64,000 nucleotides of DNA, from contig NZ_JAMXKF010000003.1 of the NCBI RefSeq assembly GCF_024220585.1, positions 62,001-126,000 on the forward strand, given 5' to 3'. Position 1 is the first letter of the stretch. Every line of letters begins with the position of its first letter. The notes beneath the pieces are model-generated. The model saw only the letters and a program-made list of their open reading frames with translations, made no database searches and was not told where the DNA came from. Positions 27,771 to 36,606 of this stretch are shown piece after piece. The position numbers and the translations under genes were made by a program. Source of the stretch: Dyadobacter diqingensis. Lineage in GTDB: Bacteria > Bacteroidota > Bacteroidia > Cytophagales > Spirosomataceae.

Positions 27771-28109
27771 ATGATCCCGAACCCGAATATACCAGAGGTT
27801 ATTCAGAATGTCCCGCTTCAATATTATTTAATCCTCAGCACATTACTTTTTGTAATTGGTATCATCGGTGTTCTTACACGCCGTAACGCTATCATTATTT
27901 TTATGTCTGTGGAGTTGATGTTAAATGCAGCCAACCTGTTATTGATCGCGTTTTCATCTTTCCGGTCAGACCCTTCCGGTCAGGTTTTTGTGTTTTTCAT
28001 CATGGCCGTGGCCGCAGCGGAAGTAGCTGTTGGTTTGGCGATTATCGTAATGATTTACCGGAATACGCGTAATACGGACATCGGTTTCCTCAATAAATTG
28101 AAATGGTAA
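27771..28109 (+). CDS. nuoK: NADH-quinone oxidoreductase subunit K
   Basis: A 112-residue protein with three membrane helices, the MrpC-like subunit of the proton-pumping arm of complex I. The conserved membrane glutamates are in [15 protein letters not shown] (helix 2) and [12 protein letters not shown] (helix 3). It starts the block nuoK-L-M-N. In most genomes nuoJ would precede it; here the gene upstream is an exonuclease, so this block is separate from nuoA-J at least in this window. Confidence 0.95.
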   Translation: MIPNPNIPEVIQNVPLQYYLILSTLLFVIGIIGVLTRRNAIIIFMSVELMLNAANLLLIAFSSFRSDPSGQVFVFFIMAVAAAEVAVGLAIIVMIYRNTRNTDIGFLNKLKW

Positions 28110-28140
28110 GCCTTATTGGTTAATATACAAAATATAGAAT

Positions 28141-30057
28141 ATGTCTGCTTCATTACTAGTTCTGATTCCATTATTACCGCTACTGGGTTTTCTGATCAAT
28201 GGTATCGGATTCCGTTCAATACCCAAAGGTGCAGTTGGAATAATCGGGTCATTAGCTGTTATCGGTAGTTTTGCTCTTTCTTTGAATGCTTTCAATGCAT
28301 TCGTTTCCGCTGGAAGCACTCCTTTTGTTTTACCGCTTTTCAACTGGATCACAGTAGGCGATCTTAACATTCCGTTTTCTTTCCAAATCGATCAGCTTTC
28401 GCTGTTAATGCTGATGATCATTACGGGAGTTGGGTCGTTAATACATATTTACTCAATTGGTTACATGAAGCACGATGAAGGTTTCGGTAAGTTTTTCGCT
28501 TATCTGAATCTTTTCCTTTTCTTCATGTTGCTGCTTGTGCTTGGTTCCAATTATGTGATCATGTTCATCGGTTGGGAAGGTGTAGGACTTTGTTCATATC
28601 TGCTGATCGGATTTTGGAATAAAAATACAAATTACAACAATGCTGCCCGTAAGGCATTCATTATGAACCGTGTGGGTGATTTAGGATTCCTTTTAGGGAT
28701 TTTCACCATCATCGCCACTTTCGGTTCAGTTGAATATCTTGAAGTTTTCAGCAAGGCGACTGGCTTTCAGGTTGGTGATCCGATAATTATCACGATTACA
28801 TTGTTCCTGTTTATCGGCGCTATGGGAAAATCGGCACAGATTCCATTGTATACCTGGTTGCCGGATGCGATGGCGGGCCCGACGCCTGTTTCTGCCCTGA
28901 TCCACGCGGCAACGATGGTTACGGCGGGTATCTACATGGTGATCCGCTCAAACGTCCTCTATTCGCTGGCTCCTTCAACACTGGAACTGGTAGGCATTAT
29001 TGGTGGTGCAACTGCGCTTTTTGCTGCATCCATCGGTCTTTTACAAAACGATATCAAAAAAGTACTGGCATATTCTACGGTTAGTCAGCTGGGTTATATG
29101 TTCATGGGCTTGGGAGCGATGGCTTATTCGGCCTCGATGTTCCACGTAATCACCCACGCATTCTTCAAAGCACTTTTATTCCTTGGTGCCGGTAGCGTTA
29201 TTCACGCCATGTCCGACGAACAGGATATCCGTTCGATGGGTGGTTTGCGTAAAAAACTTCCTGTTACTTTCCTGACATTCCTTATTGCGACGATTGCAAT
29301 TTCCGGTATTCCGCCGTTTGCAGGTTTCTTCTCAAAAGATGAAATTCTGGCGCATGTATTTGAGCACAACAAATTGCTTTGGGTAGTTGGTGTACTTGGC
29401 TCGCTGATGACTTCTTTCTATATGTTCCGTCTGCTTTTCCTTACTTTTTTTGGAAAATTCCGCGGTACACACGATCAGGAGCACCATTTGCATGAATCAC
29501 CTGCATCAATGACTGTACCTTTGATGATCCTTGCGGTTCTTTCTGCTTTGGGTGGGTTTATCGGTGTTCCGGAAGCATTGCATGGCACGCATCACCTGGC
29601 CGAATTTATGAGCCCTTTGTATGAAGGCTCCCGTCAGGTTAATCCCGAGGCATTCCTGCCAACAACACTTACACATTCAGAAGAGTACATTTTAATGGCC
29701 GTTTCGGTGGGTGTGGCCTTGCTTTCTTTAATTGTGGCTTACGTCATGTATGTTCAGAAGGAAAGTGTACCGGCACCTGATTCGGAGGAAAAATCAGCGA
29801 TACAGAATCTTGTTTACAATAAATATTATGTAGACGAACTATACAATGCTGTTTTTGTAAAGCCAATAAAGCTGTTGTCAACGGCATTATACAGTTTCGG
29901 AGAATTCTTCATTGATCTGTTTGTTGACGGCGCAGCAAGGCTTGTCAGATTCCTTGGTGGATTATTGCGTAAAACACAGACAGGTTCGACCGGAGATTAT
30001 GTGTTTGCCATGGTCCTGGGCATTGTGGTTATTCTATTCTGGAAGCTGTTGTTATAA
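28141..30057 (+). CDS. nuoL: NADH-quinone oxidoreductase subunit L
   Basis: A 638-residue antiporter-like subunit at the far end of the complex I membrane arm. About 16 helices are present. The proton channel signature includes FIGWEGVGLCSYLLIGFW (Glu) and the Lys of the GAMGKSAQIPLYTWLPDAM block, followed by PTPVSALIHAATMVTAGIY. The C-terminal part carries the long lateral helix that braces NuoM and NuoN, ending with a last anchor helix. It lies 31 bp after nuoK, with nuoM 71 bp later, and is co-transcribed with both. Confidence 0.97.
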   Translation: MSASLLVLIPLLPLLGFLINGIGFRSIPKGAVGIIGSLAVIGSFALSLNAFNAFVSAGSTPFVLPLFNWITVGDLNIPFSFQIDQLSLLMLMIITGVGSLIHIYSIGYMKHDEGFGKFFAYLNLFLFFMLLLVLGSNYVIMFIGWEGVGLCSYLLIGFWNKNTNYNNAARKAFIMNRVGDLGFLLGIFTIIATFGSVEYLEVFSKATGFQVGDPIIITITLFLFIGAMGKSAQIPLYTWLPDAMAGPTPVSALIHAATMVTAGIYMVIRSNVLYSLAPSTLELVGIIGGATALFAASIGLLQNDIKKVLAYSTVSQLGYMFMGLGAMAYSASMFHVITHAFFKALLFLGAGSVIHAMSDEQDIRSMGGLRKKLPVTFLTFLIATIAISGIPPFAGFFSKDEILAHVFEHNKLLWVVGVLGSLMTSFYMFRLLFLTFFGKFRGTHDQEHHLHESPASMTVPLMILAVLSALGGFIGVPEALHGTHHLAEFMSPLYEGSRQVNPEAFLPTTLTHSEEYILMAVSVGVALLSLIVAYVMYVQKESVPAPDSEEKSAIQNLVYNKYYVDELYNAVFVKPIKLLSTALYSFGEFFIDLFVDGAARLVRFLGGLLRKTQTGSTGDYVFAMVLGIVVILFWKLLL

Positions 30058-30090
30058 GCATTTGTTGAAACTGACATATTAAATATTTAT

Positions 30091-30126
30091 ACCGTTCACC
30101 ATTTATTGCTGACCGTTGACTTGAAA
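30091..30126. repeat. Dispersed intergenic repeat, copy 2 (between nuoL and nuoM)
   Basis: The spacer contains TTCACCATTTATTGCTGACC followed by GTTGACTTGAAA, which resembles the first half of the repeat at 18130. It fills most of the 71-bp gap and ends at the nuoM start codon. Confidence 0.45.
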
Positions 30127-30128
30127 AT

Positions 30129-31577
30129 ATGCTTACTCTTCTTTTAATACTTTTGCCCATTGTGGCTGGCGTTATTACCCTTACTGTTGGTGCTAATTCG
30201 GCAAAACAGGTAGCGCTCATTGGCGCTCTTGCAGAGTTGGGACTTGCCCTTTTTGTATGGTCTCAATTTGACCCGGCTGCCGGTGTTCAGTTTGCTTTCA
30301 AATACAACTGGCTTGCATCAGCAGGTATTTCTTTTGGTGCGGGACTGGACGGAATCAGTTTGGTGCTGGTATTATTGACCGCATTTCTAACGCCGCTTAT
30401 CATACTTTCAACATTTGGACACACGTACAAGAATGGATCTGCTTTTTATTCGCTGATCCTTTTCATGTCTGCTGCACTGGTTGGCGTATTTTCGGCAACG
30501 GATGCTTTCCTGTTTTATCTTTTCTTCGAAGCGGCGCTTATTCCTGTCTATTTCCTTGCAGCTGTCTGGGGTGGGGAAAATCGTCTGAAAGTCACTTTCA
30601 AATTCTTTATTTACACGATGTTCGGTAGTTTGTTCATGCTGGTTGCGTTGATCTACCTTTATTACCAAACACCGGGTACGCATACTTCCGATATTACCGC
30701 ATTCTATCAGTTACAGTTATCTGCCAAATCGCAGGGATTTGTATTCTGGGCTTTCTTTGTTGCTTTTGCTATCAAAATGCCTTTGTTTCCTTTCCACACC
30801 TGGCAGCCGGATACATATACCGAATCACCAACGCCGGCAACGATGCTTCTATCCGGCATCATGCTTAAAATGGGGGTTTATGGTCTGATCCGCCTGTTAC
30901 TTCCTATCGTTCCGCTTGGTTTGGAAACATGGGGGTTATTGGCCGTGATCTTGTCCGTGATCGGAATTATTTACGGCTCAATCATCGCGATTCAGCAGCG
31001 TGATATGAAACGTCTTATAGCTTATTCGTCTTTCGCCCACGTTGGGTTGATGGCAGCAGGTGTTTTTGCATTCTCCATTACGGGTTTGCAGGGAGCAATC
31101 ATTCAAATGCTTGCACACGGGATTAACGTGGTAGGTTTATTCTTTGTGATCGATATTATTCTGGATCGTACAAAAACGCGTAATCTTGACCAATTGGGAG
31201 GTATCACACAAATGGCACCTCAGCTGAGCGTTTATTTTATGATCTTGCTTTTGGGAAGCGTTGCCTTGCCTTTGACCAATGGTTTCGTTGGCGAATTCCT
31301 TTTACTATCAAGCGTTTTTGCATTCAATAGTTGGTTGGGGGCAATCGCCGGTGTGACGATTATCCTTGGATCGGTTTATATGCTTCGCTTGTTCCAGATG
31401 TCTATGTTTGGTCCAAAATCCAAATGGGCAGAGGGTTTCAAAGATCTGACATTGAGCGAACGTGCCGTGTTATTGCCGTTGGTGATCATGGTTTTATGGA
31501 TAGGGATTTATCCGGGTACGTTTTTGAGTATTTCCGAACCAGCCGTAAAAAATCTGTTGCAACTGGTTGGAAAATAA
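30129..31577 (+). CDS. nuoM: NADH-quinone oxidoreductase subunit M
   Basis: A 482-residue antiporter-like proton channel of complex I with about 14 helices. The key Glu lies in LFYLFFEAALIPVYFL and the key Lys in FAIKMPLFPFHTWQPDTYTESPTPATMLLSG. It has normal length with no internal breaks. It sits between nuoL and nuoN. The 89-bp gap to nuoN carries another copy of the intergenic repeat, yet no terminator is seen, so the four genes probably form one transcript. Confidence 0.97.
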   Translation: MLTLLLILLPIVAGVITLTVGANSAKQVALIGALAELGLALFVWSQFDPAAGVQFAFKYNWLASAGISFGAGLDGISLVLVLLTAFLTPLIILSTFGHTYKNGSAFYSLILFMSAALVGVFSATDAFLFYLFFEAALIPVYFLAAVWGGENRLKVTFKFFIYTMFGSLFMLVALIYLYYQTPGTHTSDITAFYQLQLSAKSQGFVFWAFFVAFAIKMPLFPFHTWQPDTYTESPTPATMLLSGIMLKMGVYGLIRLLLPIVPLGLETWGLLAVILSVIGIIYGSIIAIQQRDMKRLIAYSSFAHVGLMAAGVFAFSITGLQGAIIQMLAHGINVVGLFFVIDIILDRTKTRNLDQLGGITQMAPQLSVYFMILLLGSVALPLTNGFVGEFLLLSSVFAFNSWLGAIAGVTIILGSVYMLRLFQMSMFGPKSKWAEGFKDLTLSERAVLLPLVIMVLWIGIYPGTFLSISEPAVKNLLQLVGK

Positions 31578-31605
31578 TTGTCTGGAAAAGAATTAATTAA
31601 TATAG

Positions 31606-31640
31606 TCTGATAGCCGAAAGCCAACCGCCGAAAGCTTCTA
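31606..31640. repeat. Dispersed intergenic repeat, copy 3 (between nuoM and nuoN)
   Basis: The segment reads CTGATAGCCGAAAGCC then AACCGCCGAAAGC, sharing the GATAGCCGA / GCCGAAAGC units with the copies near 18160 and 49274. It is non-coding. Confidence 0.45.
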
Positions 31641-31666
31641 TTAATGACAAACGATAATAAATAATT

Positions 31667-33064
31667 ATGTATCCCATTGTTTTGTTGTCAGTTCTTGGAA
31701 TCGTAACACTCTTCCTAGGGTTCTCGAAATCGAAGAATATCTTATTGCCTTCCACGCTGCTTTTTCTTGCCGTTGCTCTGGCAGGTAATTTCTTAGAATG
31801 GAATCAGGGGCCATTGTTGTATTTCTATGACATGTTCCGGGTTGATAACCTTACACTGGCATTTAATGGAATCGTACTCGCTTCCGCTTTTATGATCGTT
31901 GCGATCTCTGGAGGTTTTCAGGATAATGCAGAAGCAGAACCTGCCGAATATTATTCTCTGATGTTGTTCTCGCTTGTGGGAGCCATCATGATGATCGGGT
32001 TTGAGCACCTGATTATGCTTTTCATCGGTGTTGAAATTCTTTCCGTTGCTATGTATGTTCTTACAGGTAGCAACAAGCGTAATTTACGTTCGAACGAAGC
32101 TGCGTTGAAATACTTCCTGATGGGGGCATTTGCAACCGGTATCATGCTTTTCGGGATAACATTGCTTTATGGTGCAACCGGTTCTTTCGACCTTACCACG
32201 ATTCAGGCATTTGTTTCTACCACACAACAGGCGGTTCCTTCTTACCTTTTGTATGCAGGTTTACTGCTGCTGATGATTGGTATGCTGTTTAAAGTTTCTG
32301 CTGCTCCTTTTCACTTCTGGACTCCAGACGTTTATGAAGGTGCCCCAACGATTTTTACGACATATATGTCAACAATTGTAAAAACAGCCGGTTTTGCTGC
32401 ACTTTACAGATTGTTGTCCCACTCATTTACCGGCATTTACGGTTTCTGGTGGATTGTTATCGCAGTCATCGCCATCCTGACCCTTATGGTTGGAAATATC
32501 GGTGCTGTAACGCAGAACAGCTTTAAGCGTATGATGGCTTATTCCGGGATTTCTCATGCCGGTTATTTGCTGATAGCACTTACGGCATTGTCGAAGCCAA
32601 CGCAGAACGCCATTGTGTTTTATTCCATGGCTTACTCTTTGTCGACGATTGCGGCATTTGGAGTTTTAATGCTTGTTTCGAAAGAAAAAACGTTGGAAGG
32701 GCAGCCGGACGAGCGTTATGACGCGTTCAATGGCTTGGCAAAACAAAATCCTTTCCTCGCTTTTGTCATGACTGTTGCGATGTTATCGTTGGCAGGAATT
32801 CCATTAACAGCAGGTTTCTGGGGGAAATTCTTTGTATTCAGCAGTGCGGCAGACAGAGGTATTATCTGGGTTCCGGCTGTTGCGGTTTTAATGTCGACTG
32901 TCGGTATTTATTATTACTTCCGCGTCATTATCGCTTCTTACCTGAAAGAAGGGGATATTGCAGAAATCCGGGTTGCACCGTTTTACAAGATCGTTTTGAT
33001 CCTGGCGACGGTACTTACGATCCTGTTTGGCTTGGCACCGGGCTTACTGGAAGGACTTATTTAG
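31667..33064 (+). CDS. nuoN: NADH-quinone oxidoreductase subunit N
   Basis: A 465-residue antiporter-like subunit that contacts NuoK in the membrane arm. The Glu-bearing helix is MLFIGVEILSVAMYVLTG. The Lys helix includes MLFKVSAAPFHFWTPDVYEGAPT, and MMAYSGISHAGYLLIAL follows. It ends the nuoKLMN block, with a terminator 34 bp after the stop. The remaining complex I genes must lie elsewhere in the genome if the enzyme is complete. Confidence 0.97.
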   Translation: MYPIVLLSVLGIVTLFLGFSKSKNILLPSTLLFLAVALAGNFLEWNQGPLLYFYDMFRVDNLTLAFNGIVLASAFMIVAISGGFQDNAEAEPAEYYSLMLFSLVGAIMMIGFEHLIMLFIGVEILSVAMYVLTGSNKRNLRSNEAALKYFLMGAFATGIMLFGITLLYGATGSFDLTTIQAFVSTTQQAVPSYLLYAGLLLLMIGMLFKVSAAPFHFWTPDVYEGAPTIFTTYMSTIVKTAGFAALYRLLSHSFTGIYGFWWIVIAVIAILTLMVGNIGAVTQNSFKRMMAYSGISHAGYLLIALTALSKPTQNAIVFYSMAYSLSTIAAFGVLMLVSKEKTLEGQPDERYDAFNGLAKQNPFLAFVMTVAMLSLAGIPLTAGFWGKFFVFSSAADRGIIWVPAVAVLMSTVGIYYYFRVIIASYLKEGDIAEIRVAPFYKIVLILATVLTILFGLAPGLLEGLI

Positions 33065-33095
33065 ATCAAAAATTTTACATTACAATATATCGTAG

Positions 33096-33127
33096 AAAGA
33101 GTTACATCCTTGATGTAGCTCTCTTTT
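33096..33127 (+). terminator. Terminator of nuoKLMN
   Basis: AGAGTTACATC (33098-33108), loop ctt and GATGTAGCTCT (33112-33122) give an 11-bp stem with one G-U pair, then CTTTTTG. It ends the complex I transcript. Confidence 0.85.
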
Positions 33128-33224
33128 TGTTACTTTTTGTAAAATCGACGTAAGTATTAAGTCACGTCATAACGTTAAGAAAAATCTTCAATAGTCCGTA
33201 ATTAAACCTTTAATTATAGTTGCT

Positions 33225-34415
33225 ATGACAGATTTTTTACTCAGAAACACACACCCGTCAGAAAATTCCTTCCAAGGAAATCAACTTCTCAAATTCAACA
33301 TTGCAGACCTTCTCGATCGTGAAATTATTGATTTGAATAAGGAGAATATCAGTGAATTTATAAAAGACAGGAAAATCATGATCACAGGAGCTGCCGGATC
33401 CATCGGGAAGGAGCTTCTGAAGCAGATTATTTCATTTAAACCTAAGCAATTGCTGCTTATCGATTCACATGAATCGGGGATATATGAACTTGATACATTG
33501 CTTGGTGAAATAGCACCGGGTGAAACAGATGTTCAGACCATACCGGCCAATATCACAGATAGCCACCGGATGATGCATCTTTTTAAGCGATATCATCCGC
33601 AGATTGTCTTCCATGCTGCCGCAAACAAGCACGTACCGATGATGGAAAAACATCCGTATGAGGCGATCAAAAACAACATTTTTGGGACGGTATTACTCGC
33701 AGATCTATCGGCTCAGCACAAGGTTGAAAAATTTATTTTTATCTCTACGGACAAGGCGGTTAATCCGTCGGGTGTCATGGGGGCCAGTAAACGTGTTTGT
33801 GAGATGTATTTGCAAAGTCTGAACAACAAGCCCGGTGTTACGACCAAGTTCGTTACAATTCGTTTTGGAAATGTTCTGGGGACCCAAGGCTCCGTGTTAC
33901 CGCTTTTTGTTAAGCAGATCAACGACCGGTCGGCCTTAACCTTAACACATCCTGAAATGACACGTTATTTTATTACGGTTCAGGAAGCTTGTCTGCTGGT
34001 ATTGGAGGCCGGAACCATTGGCCGGGCAGGGGAGGTTTTTGTTTTTGATATGGGCGAACCGGTTGTGATTAAAAGCATGGCCGAAAAGCTCATCGGGTTG
34101 GCGGGACTGGAAACCGGAACGGATATAAAATTGATATACATTGGTCTTCGTCCGGGAGAAAAACTTTTGGAAGAACGCTTAAAAAACGACGAAGAGAACA
34201 GTGCTACACACCACGCAAAAATAACGATCGCATACCTGAAACCGGTTTGCAGTCATACTATAAACGGGATGTTGCTGCTTTTGGAGCAAGCCATGGAAAC
34301 CGGTGATGATGACAAAATGGTCTCGGTTTTGAAAGACCTTGTTCCTGAATATATCAGCAATAACTCCCGGTTTGAAAAACTTGATTTGATAAAAAAAGAG
34401 AATATTCGGGTCTAG
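33225..34415 (+). CDS. Soluble CapD/FlaA1-like nucleotide-sugar 4,6-dehydratase
   Basis: A 396-residue extended-SDR enzyme corresponding to the cytoplasmic half of CapD/WbpM/PglF, without the four N-terminal membrane helices. The family linker DLLDREIIDLN (28-38) is kept, followed by the NAD-binding TGAAGSIG (54-61). The catalytic centre has S174 in ISTDKAVNPSGVMGASK with M185 and K189, i.e. the SMK triad of the membrane-type dehydratases rather than SYK. These enzymes make 4-keto-6-deoxy sugars from UDP-GlcNAc for capsules, O-antigen or protein glycans. It stands alone, three bases from the convergent hydrolase stop. Confidence 0.85.
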   Translation: MTDFLLRNTHPSENSFQGNQLLKFNIADLLDREIIDLNKENISEFIKDRKIMITGAAGSIGKELLKQIISFKPKQLLLIDSHESGIYELDTLLGEIAPGETDVQTIPANITDSHRMMHLFKRYHPQIVFHAAANKHVPMMEKHPYEAIKNNIFGTVLLADLSAQHKVEKFIFISTDKAVNPSGVMGASKRVCEMYLQSLNNKPGVTTKFVTIRFGNVLGTQGSVLPLFVKQINDRSALTLTHPEMTRYFITVQEACLLVLEAGTIGRAGEVFVFDMGEPVVIKSMAEKLIGLAGLETGTDIKLIYIGLRPGEKLLEERLKNDEENSATHHAKITIAYLKPVCSHTINGMLLLLEQAMETGDDDKMVSVLKDLVPEYISNNSRFEKLDLIKKENIRV

Positions 34416-34418
34416 TCC

Positions 34419-35321
34419 TCAGGGAATAAACTGATTTGTTTTCATCCAGTTAAGGCATTGATCAAACCAGACATCAAAAGCCGGAGTTTTAAGATAACCG
34501 TGCTCGCCTTTGGAATAGAGGTGCAGATCGGCCGGGACCTTGTTTTTATTTAACGCCTCATAAAACATTAAACTGTTCGAAACAGGTACGACCGTATCAT
34601 CGCCGGCATGTGTCAGGAACGTTGGCGGTGTTGATTGCTTAACCTGCAATTCGCTCGAAAAATAGTTGACCTTTTCTTCGGTTGGGGCTTGCCCAATGAG
34701 ATTTGCCCGCGACCCCTTATGTCCCTGAGCTTCCAGAAAACTGATAACCGGGTAAACAAGAATCATAAAATCGGGTCTCAGGCTCGTACCTGACTTATTT
34801 TCAACGAGGGGATTGTCAAAATGTGTTCCGGCGGTTGACGCAAGATGGCCGCCTGCAGAAAATCCCATAATGCCGATTTTACCGGTATCAAGGTTCCATT
34901 CCTTTGCTCCTTCACGAACCGTTTTCATGGCTTGCTGGGCATCCTGTAATGGCCCGATGGATTTATCTTCAAGCGTCTTGTCACTCGGAAGACGGTATTT
35001 TAAAACAAAAGCAGTGATGCCCACCTTGTTAAATGCCCGGGCTACTTCAAATCCTTCCCTTTCGATCACCAGAACACCGTAGCCACCACCCGGACAGATA
35101 ATTACAGAAGCCCCGTTTGACGTACCTTCTTTGGGCAGAAAAACAGAGAGCGTGGGCTGCGAAACGTTTCTTACCACACCTTTCACTGTCGTTTCGTCAT
35201 TGGCAGCTGATCTGGCGTTGGGAATTTTGCCGGGGTATAAAGGAATTTCCTTTTGGCCAAAACAGGATATGGAAGCGCTCATCCATATGATCAGCAGCAG
35301 AGAAGAACTGTAAAATTTCAT
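34419..35321 (-). CDS. Exported alpha/beta-hydrolase (esterase/lipase, xylan-esterase-like)
   Basis: A 300-residue secreted hydrolase with a signal peptide (about 1-23, ending SCFGQ). The oxyanion-hole GGGYG segment, the nucleophile elbow GFSAGGH, the acid in GDDTVVP and the histidine in KGEHGY form a complete Ser-Asp-His triad. The organisation resembles the BD-FAE and acetyl-xylan-esterase-like enzymes of polysaccharide users. A role in removing acyl groups from plant or microbial glycans is an inference. Its stop lies three bases from that of the CapD-like gene with no visible terminator. The SDR gene is 32 bp upstream on the same strand, so both may share a transcript. Confidence 0.85.
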   Translation of the reverse strand: MKFYSSSLLLIIWMSASISCFGQKEIPLYPGKIPNARSAANDETTVKGVVRNVSQPTLSVFLPKEGTSNGASVIICPGGGYGVLVIEREGFEVARAFNKVGITAFVLKYRLPSDKTLEDKSIGPLQDAQQAMKTVREGAKEWNLDTGKIGIMGFSAGGHLASTAGTHFDNPLVENKSGTSLRPDFMILVYPVISFLEAQGHKGSRANLIGQAPTEEKVNYFSSELQVKQSTPPTFLTHAGDDTVVPVSNSLMFYEALNKNKVPADLHLYSKGEHGYLKTPAFDVWFDQCLNWMKTNQFIP

Positions 35322-35353
35322 AACAAGCGGTTTTTAGGGCAGGTAGATTTGAG

Positions 35354-36139
35354 TTATTCGCTGATGGCGCGATCCAGATGAACATAACCGCCGTCGACAT
35401 GAATAAGCTGACCAGTCGTATGGCTTGAACGTGCGGAAAGCAGGAATGCAGTCATATTGGCAATTTCTTCTGCGGTTGTCATCCGGTTTTCCAATGGAAT
35501 TTTACTGATAATGGAAGCGAGTTTTTCGTCAGGATTTGGCAATGTCCTGATCCACTTTTCGTACAAAGGCGTGTAACATTCGGCCACGATGATGGCGTTG
35601 ACACGGATTCCATAAGGCAATAACTCTACCGCCCATTCGCGGGTTAATGCACTCCGGCCTCCATTGGCTGCTGCGTAGGCAGAGGTACCGCCTTGTCCGG
35701 TTTCTGCCGTTTTTGATCCGATATTTAAAATGGCGCCTTTTGATTTTTTCAATGCAGGCAGGGCATGATGAACAATCAGATAATAGTGGATCAGATTGCT
35801 GTGCAGGCTTTGGATAAACTTTTCATAACTCCCGTTTTCCAGCCCGACGCCATCGTTTACGCCAGCATTATTGACAACGCCCTCTATCCGGCCAAAAGTG
35901 TCGAGGATTACTTTGACGGCTCTTTCACATTCTTCCGGCTTCGATAATTCTGCGGCAACCTGAAATGCTCTGCCACCTTCCTGTTCTATTTCTGCGACAG
36001 CTTCCAGGTTGTCAGCTTCATTTCTGCCGATGATAACGGGAATTGCACCTTCCCGGGCCAACACGTTGGCAATCCCTTTTCCGATACCCTTCGCGCCGCC
36101 TGTTACAATAATAACCTTGTCCCTAAGTTCCAGATCCAT
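35354..36139 (-). CDS. SDR-family oxidoreductase with YxxxN in place of YxxxK
   Basis: A 261-residue classical short-chain dehydrogenase. Residues visible are the TGGAKGIG cofactor loop (13-20), NNAG (90-93), the catalytic S142 in NIGSKT and Y155, but the usual lysine four residues later is N159 (SAYAAANGG). The rest, REWAVELLPYGIRVNAI and the HVDGGY end, is typical. Its general likeness is to sugar dehydrogenases of the L-fucose dehydrogenase type, where oxidation of a free sugar at C1 would be expected. The hydrolase gene lies 32 bp downstream, a pairing that suits carbohydrate use. Whether the Asn variant remains active is open. Confidence 0.8.
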   Translation of the reverse strand: MDLELRDKVIIVTGGAKGIGKGIANVLAREGAIPVIIGRNEADNLEAVAEIEQEGGRAFQVAAELSKPEECERAVKVILDTFGRIEGVVNNAGVNDGVGLENGSYEKFIQSLHSNLIHYYLIVHHALPALKKSKGAILNIGSKTAETGQGGTSAYAAANGGRSALTREWAVELLPYGIRVNAIIVAECYTPLYEKWIRTLPNPDEKLASIISKIPLENRMTTAEEIANMTAFLLSARSSHTTGQLIHVDGGYVHLDRAISE

Positions 36140-36606
36140 ATTTTTGATTGTTCTAATTTTTTTCTAATTCAGATACAAATTACTTATTATTAAATTTCGG
36201 CTTTCAACAGGTTAATGGTAAATTGAGGCAGGATCGCCTCTTGTACCATCTTCACGCATGATAGTTTTCTTTTACTCAGCCAGTCACAAGTAAACGAAGA
36301 CAATTTGCAGTAAAATTTACCCACAGAAATTAAGATCAATTTAATTACAGCACGGTTCACGGGAACTAATATCACAAATTGCACCTTTCTATGTAAATCT
36401 TATTAATAACGATATATTAATATAATATTTACAAGAAAATAAAATGATATTAATTGTCTGCTACCTACGGACAATCTAAAAAAAAGAACTAGTTTTGTAT
36501 ACTATCGGAAAAGTGCATTTGTTTTTTTTCTATATTTTTAGTGGAAATAATTGAACTCTTTCGCTTTTAAAGAAATTCTGAATAAAAAATAACCCCTGGT
36601 AACAGA
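36140..36606. other. AT-rich gene-free region of 467 bp
   Basis: It lies between divergent genes (SDR and an alpha/beta hydrolase). It is strongly AT-rich, with a small GAGGC...GCCTC hairpin near 36225-36241 and long A and T runs toward the right end. A 64-codon frame on the minus strand (36190-36384) has no supporting features. Both genes' promoters must be here, but I cannot place them with confidence. Confidence 0.5.

Noticed and set aside
36190-36384. 64-codon frame on the minus strand in the AT-rich gap
   Set aside because: No recognisable domain, no promoter or start context; the composition fits non-coding DNA.
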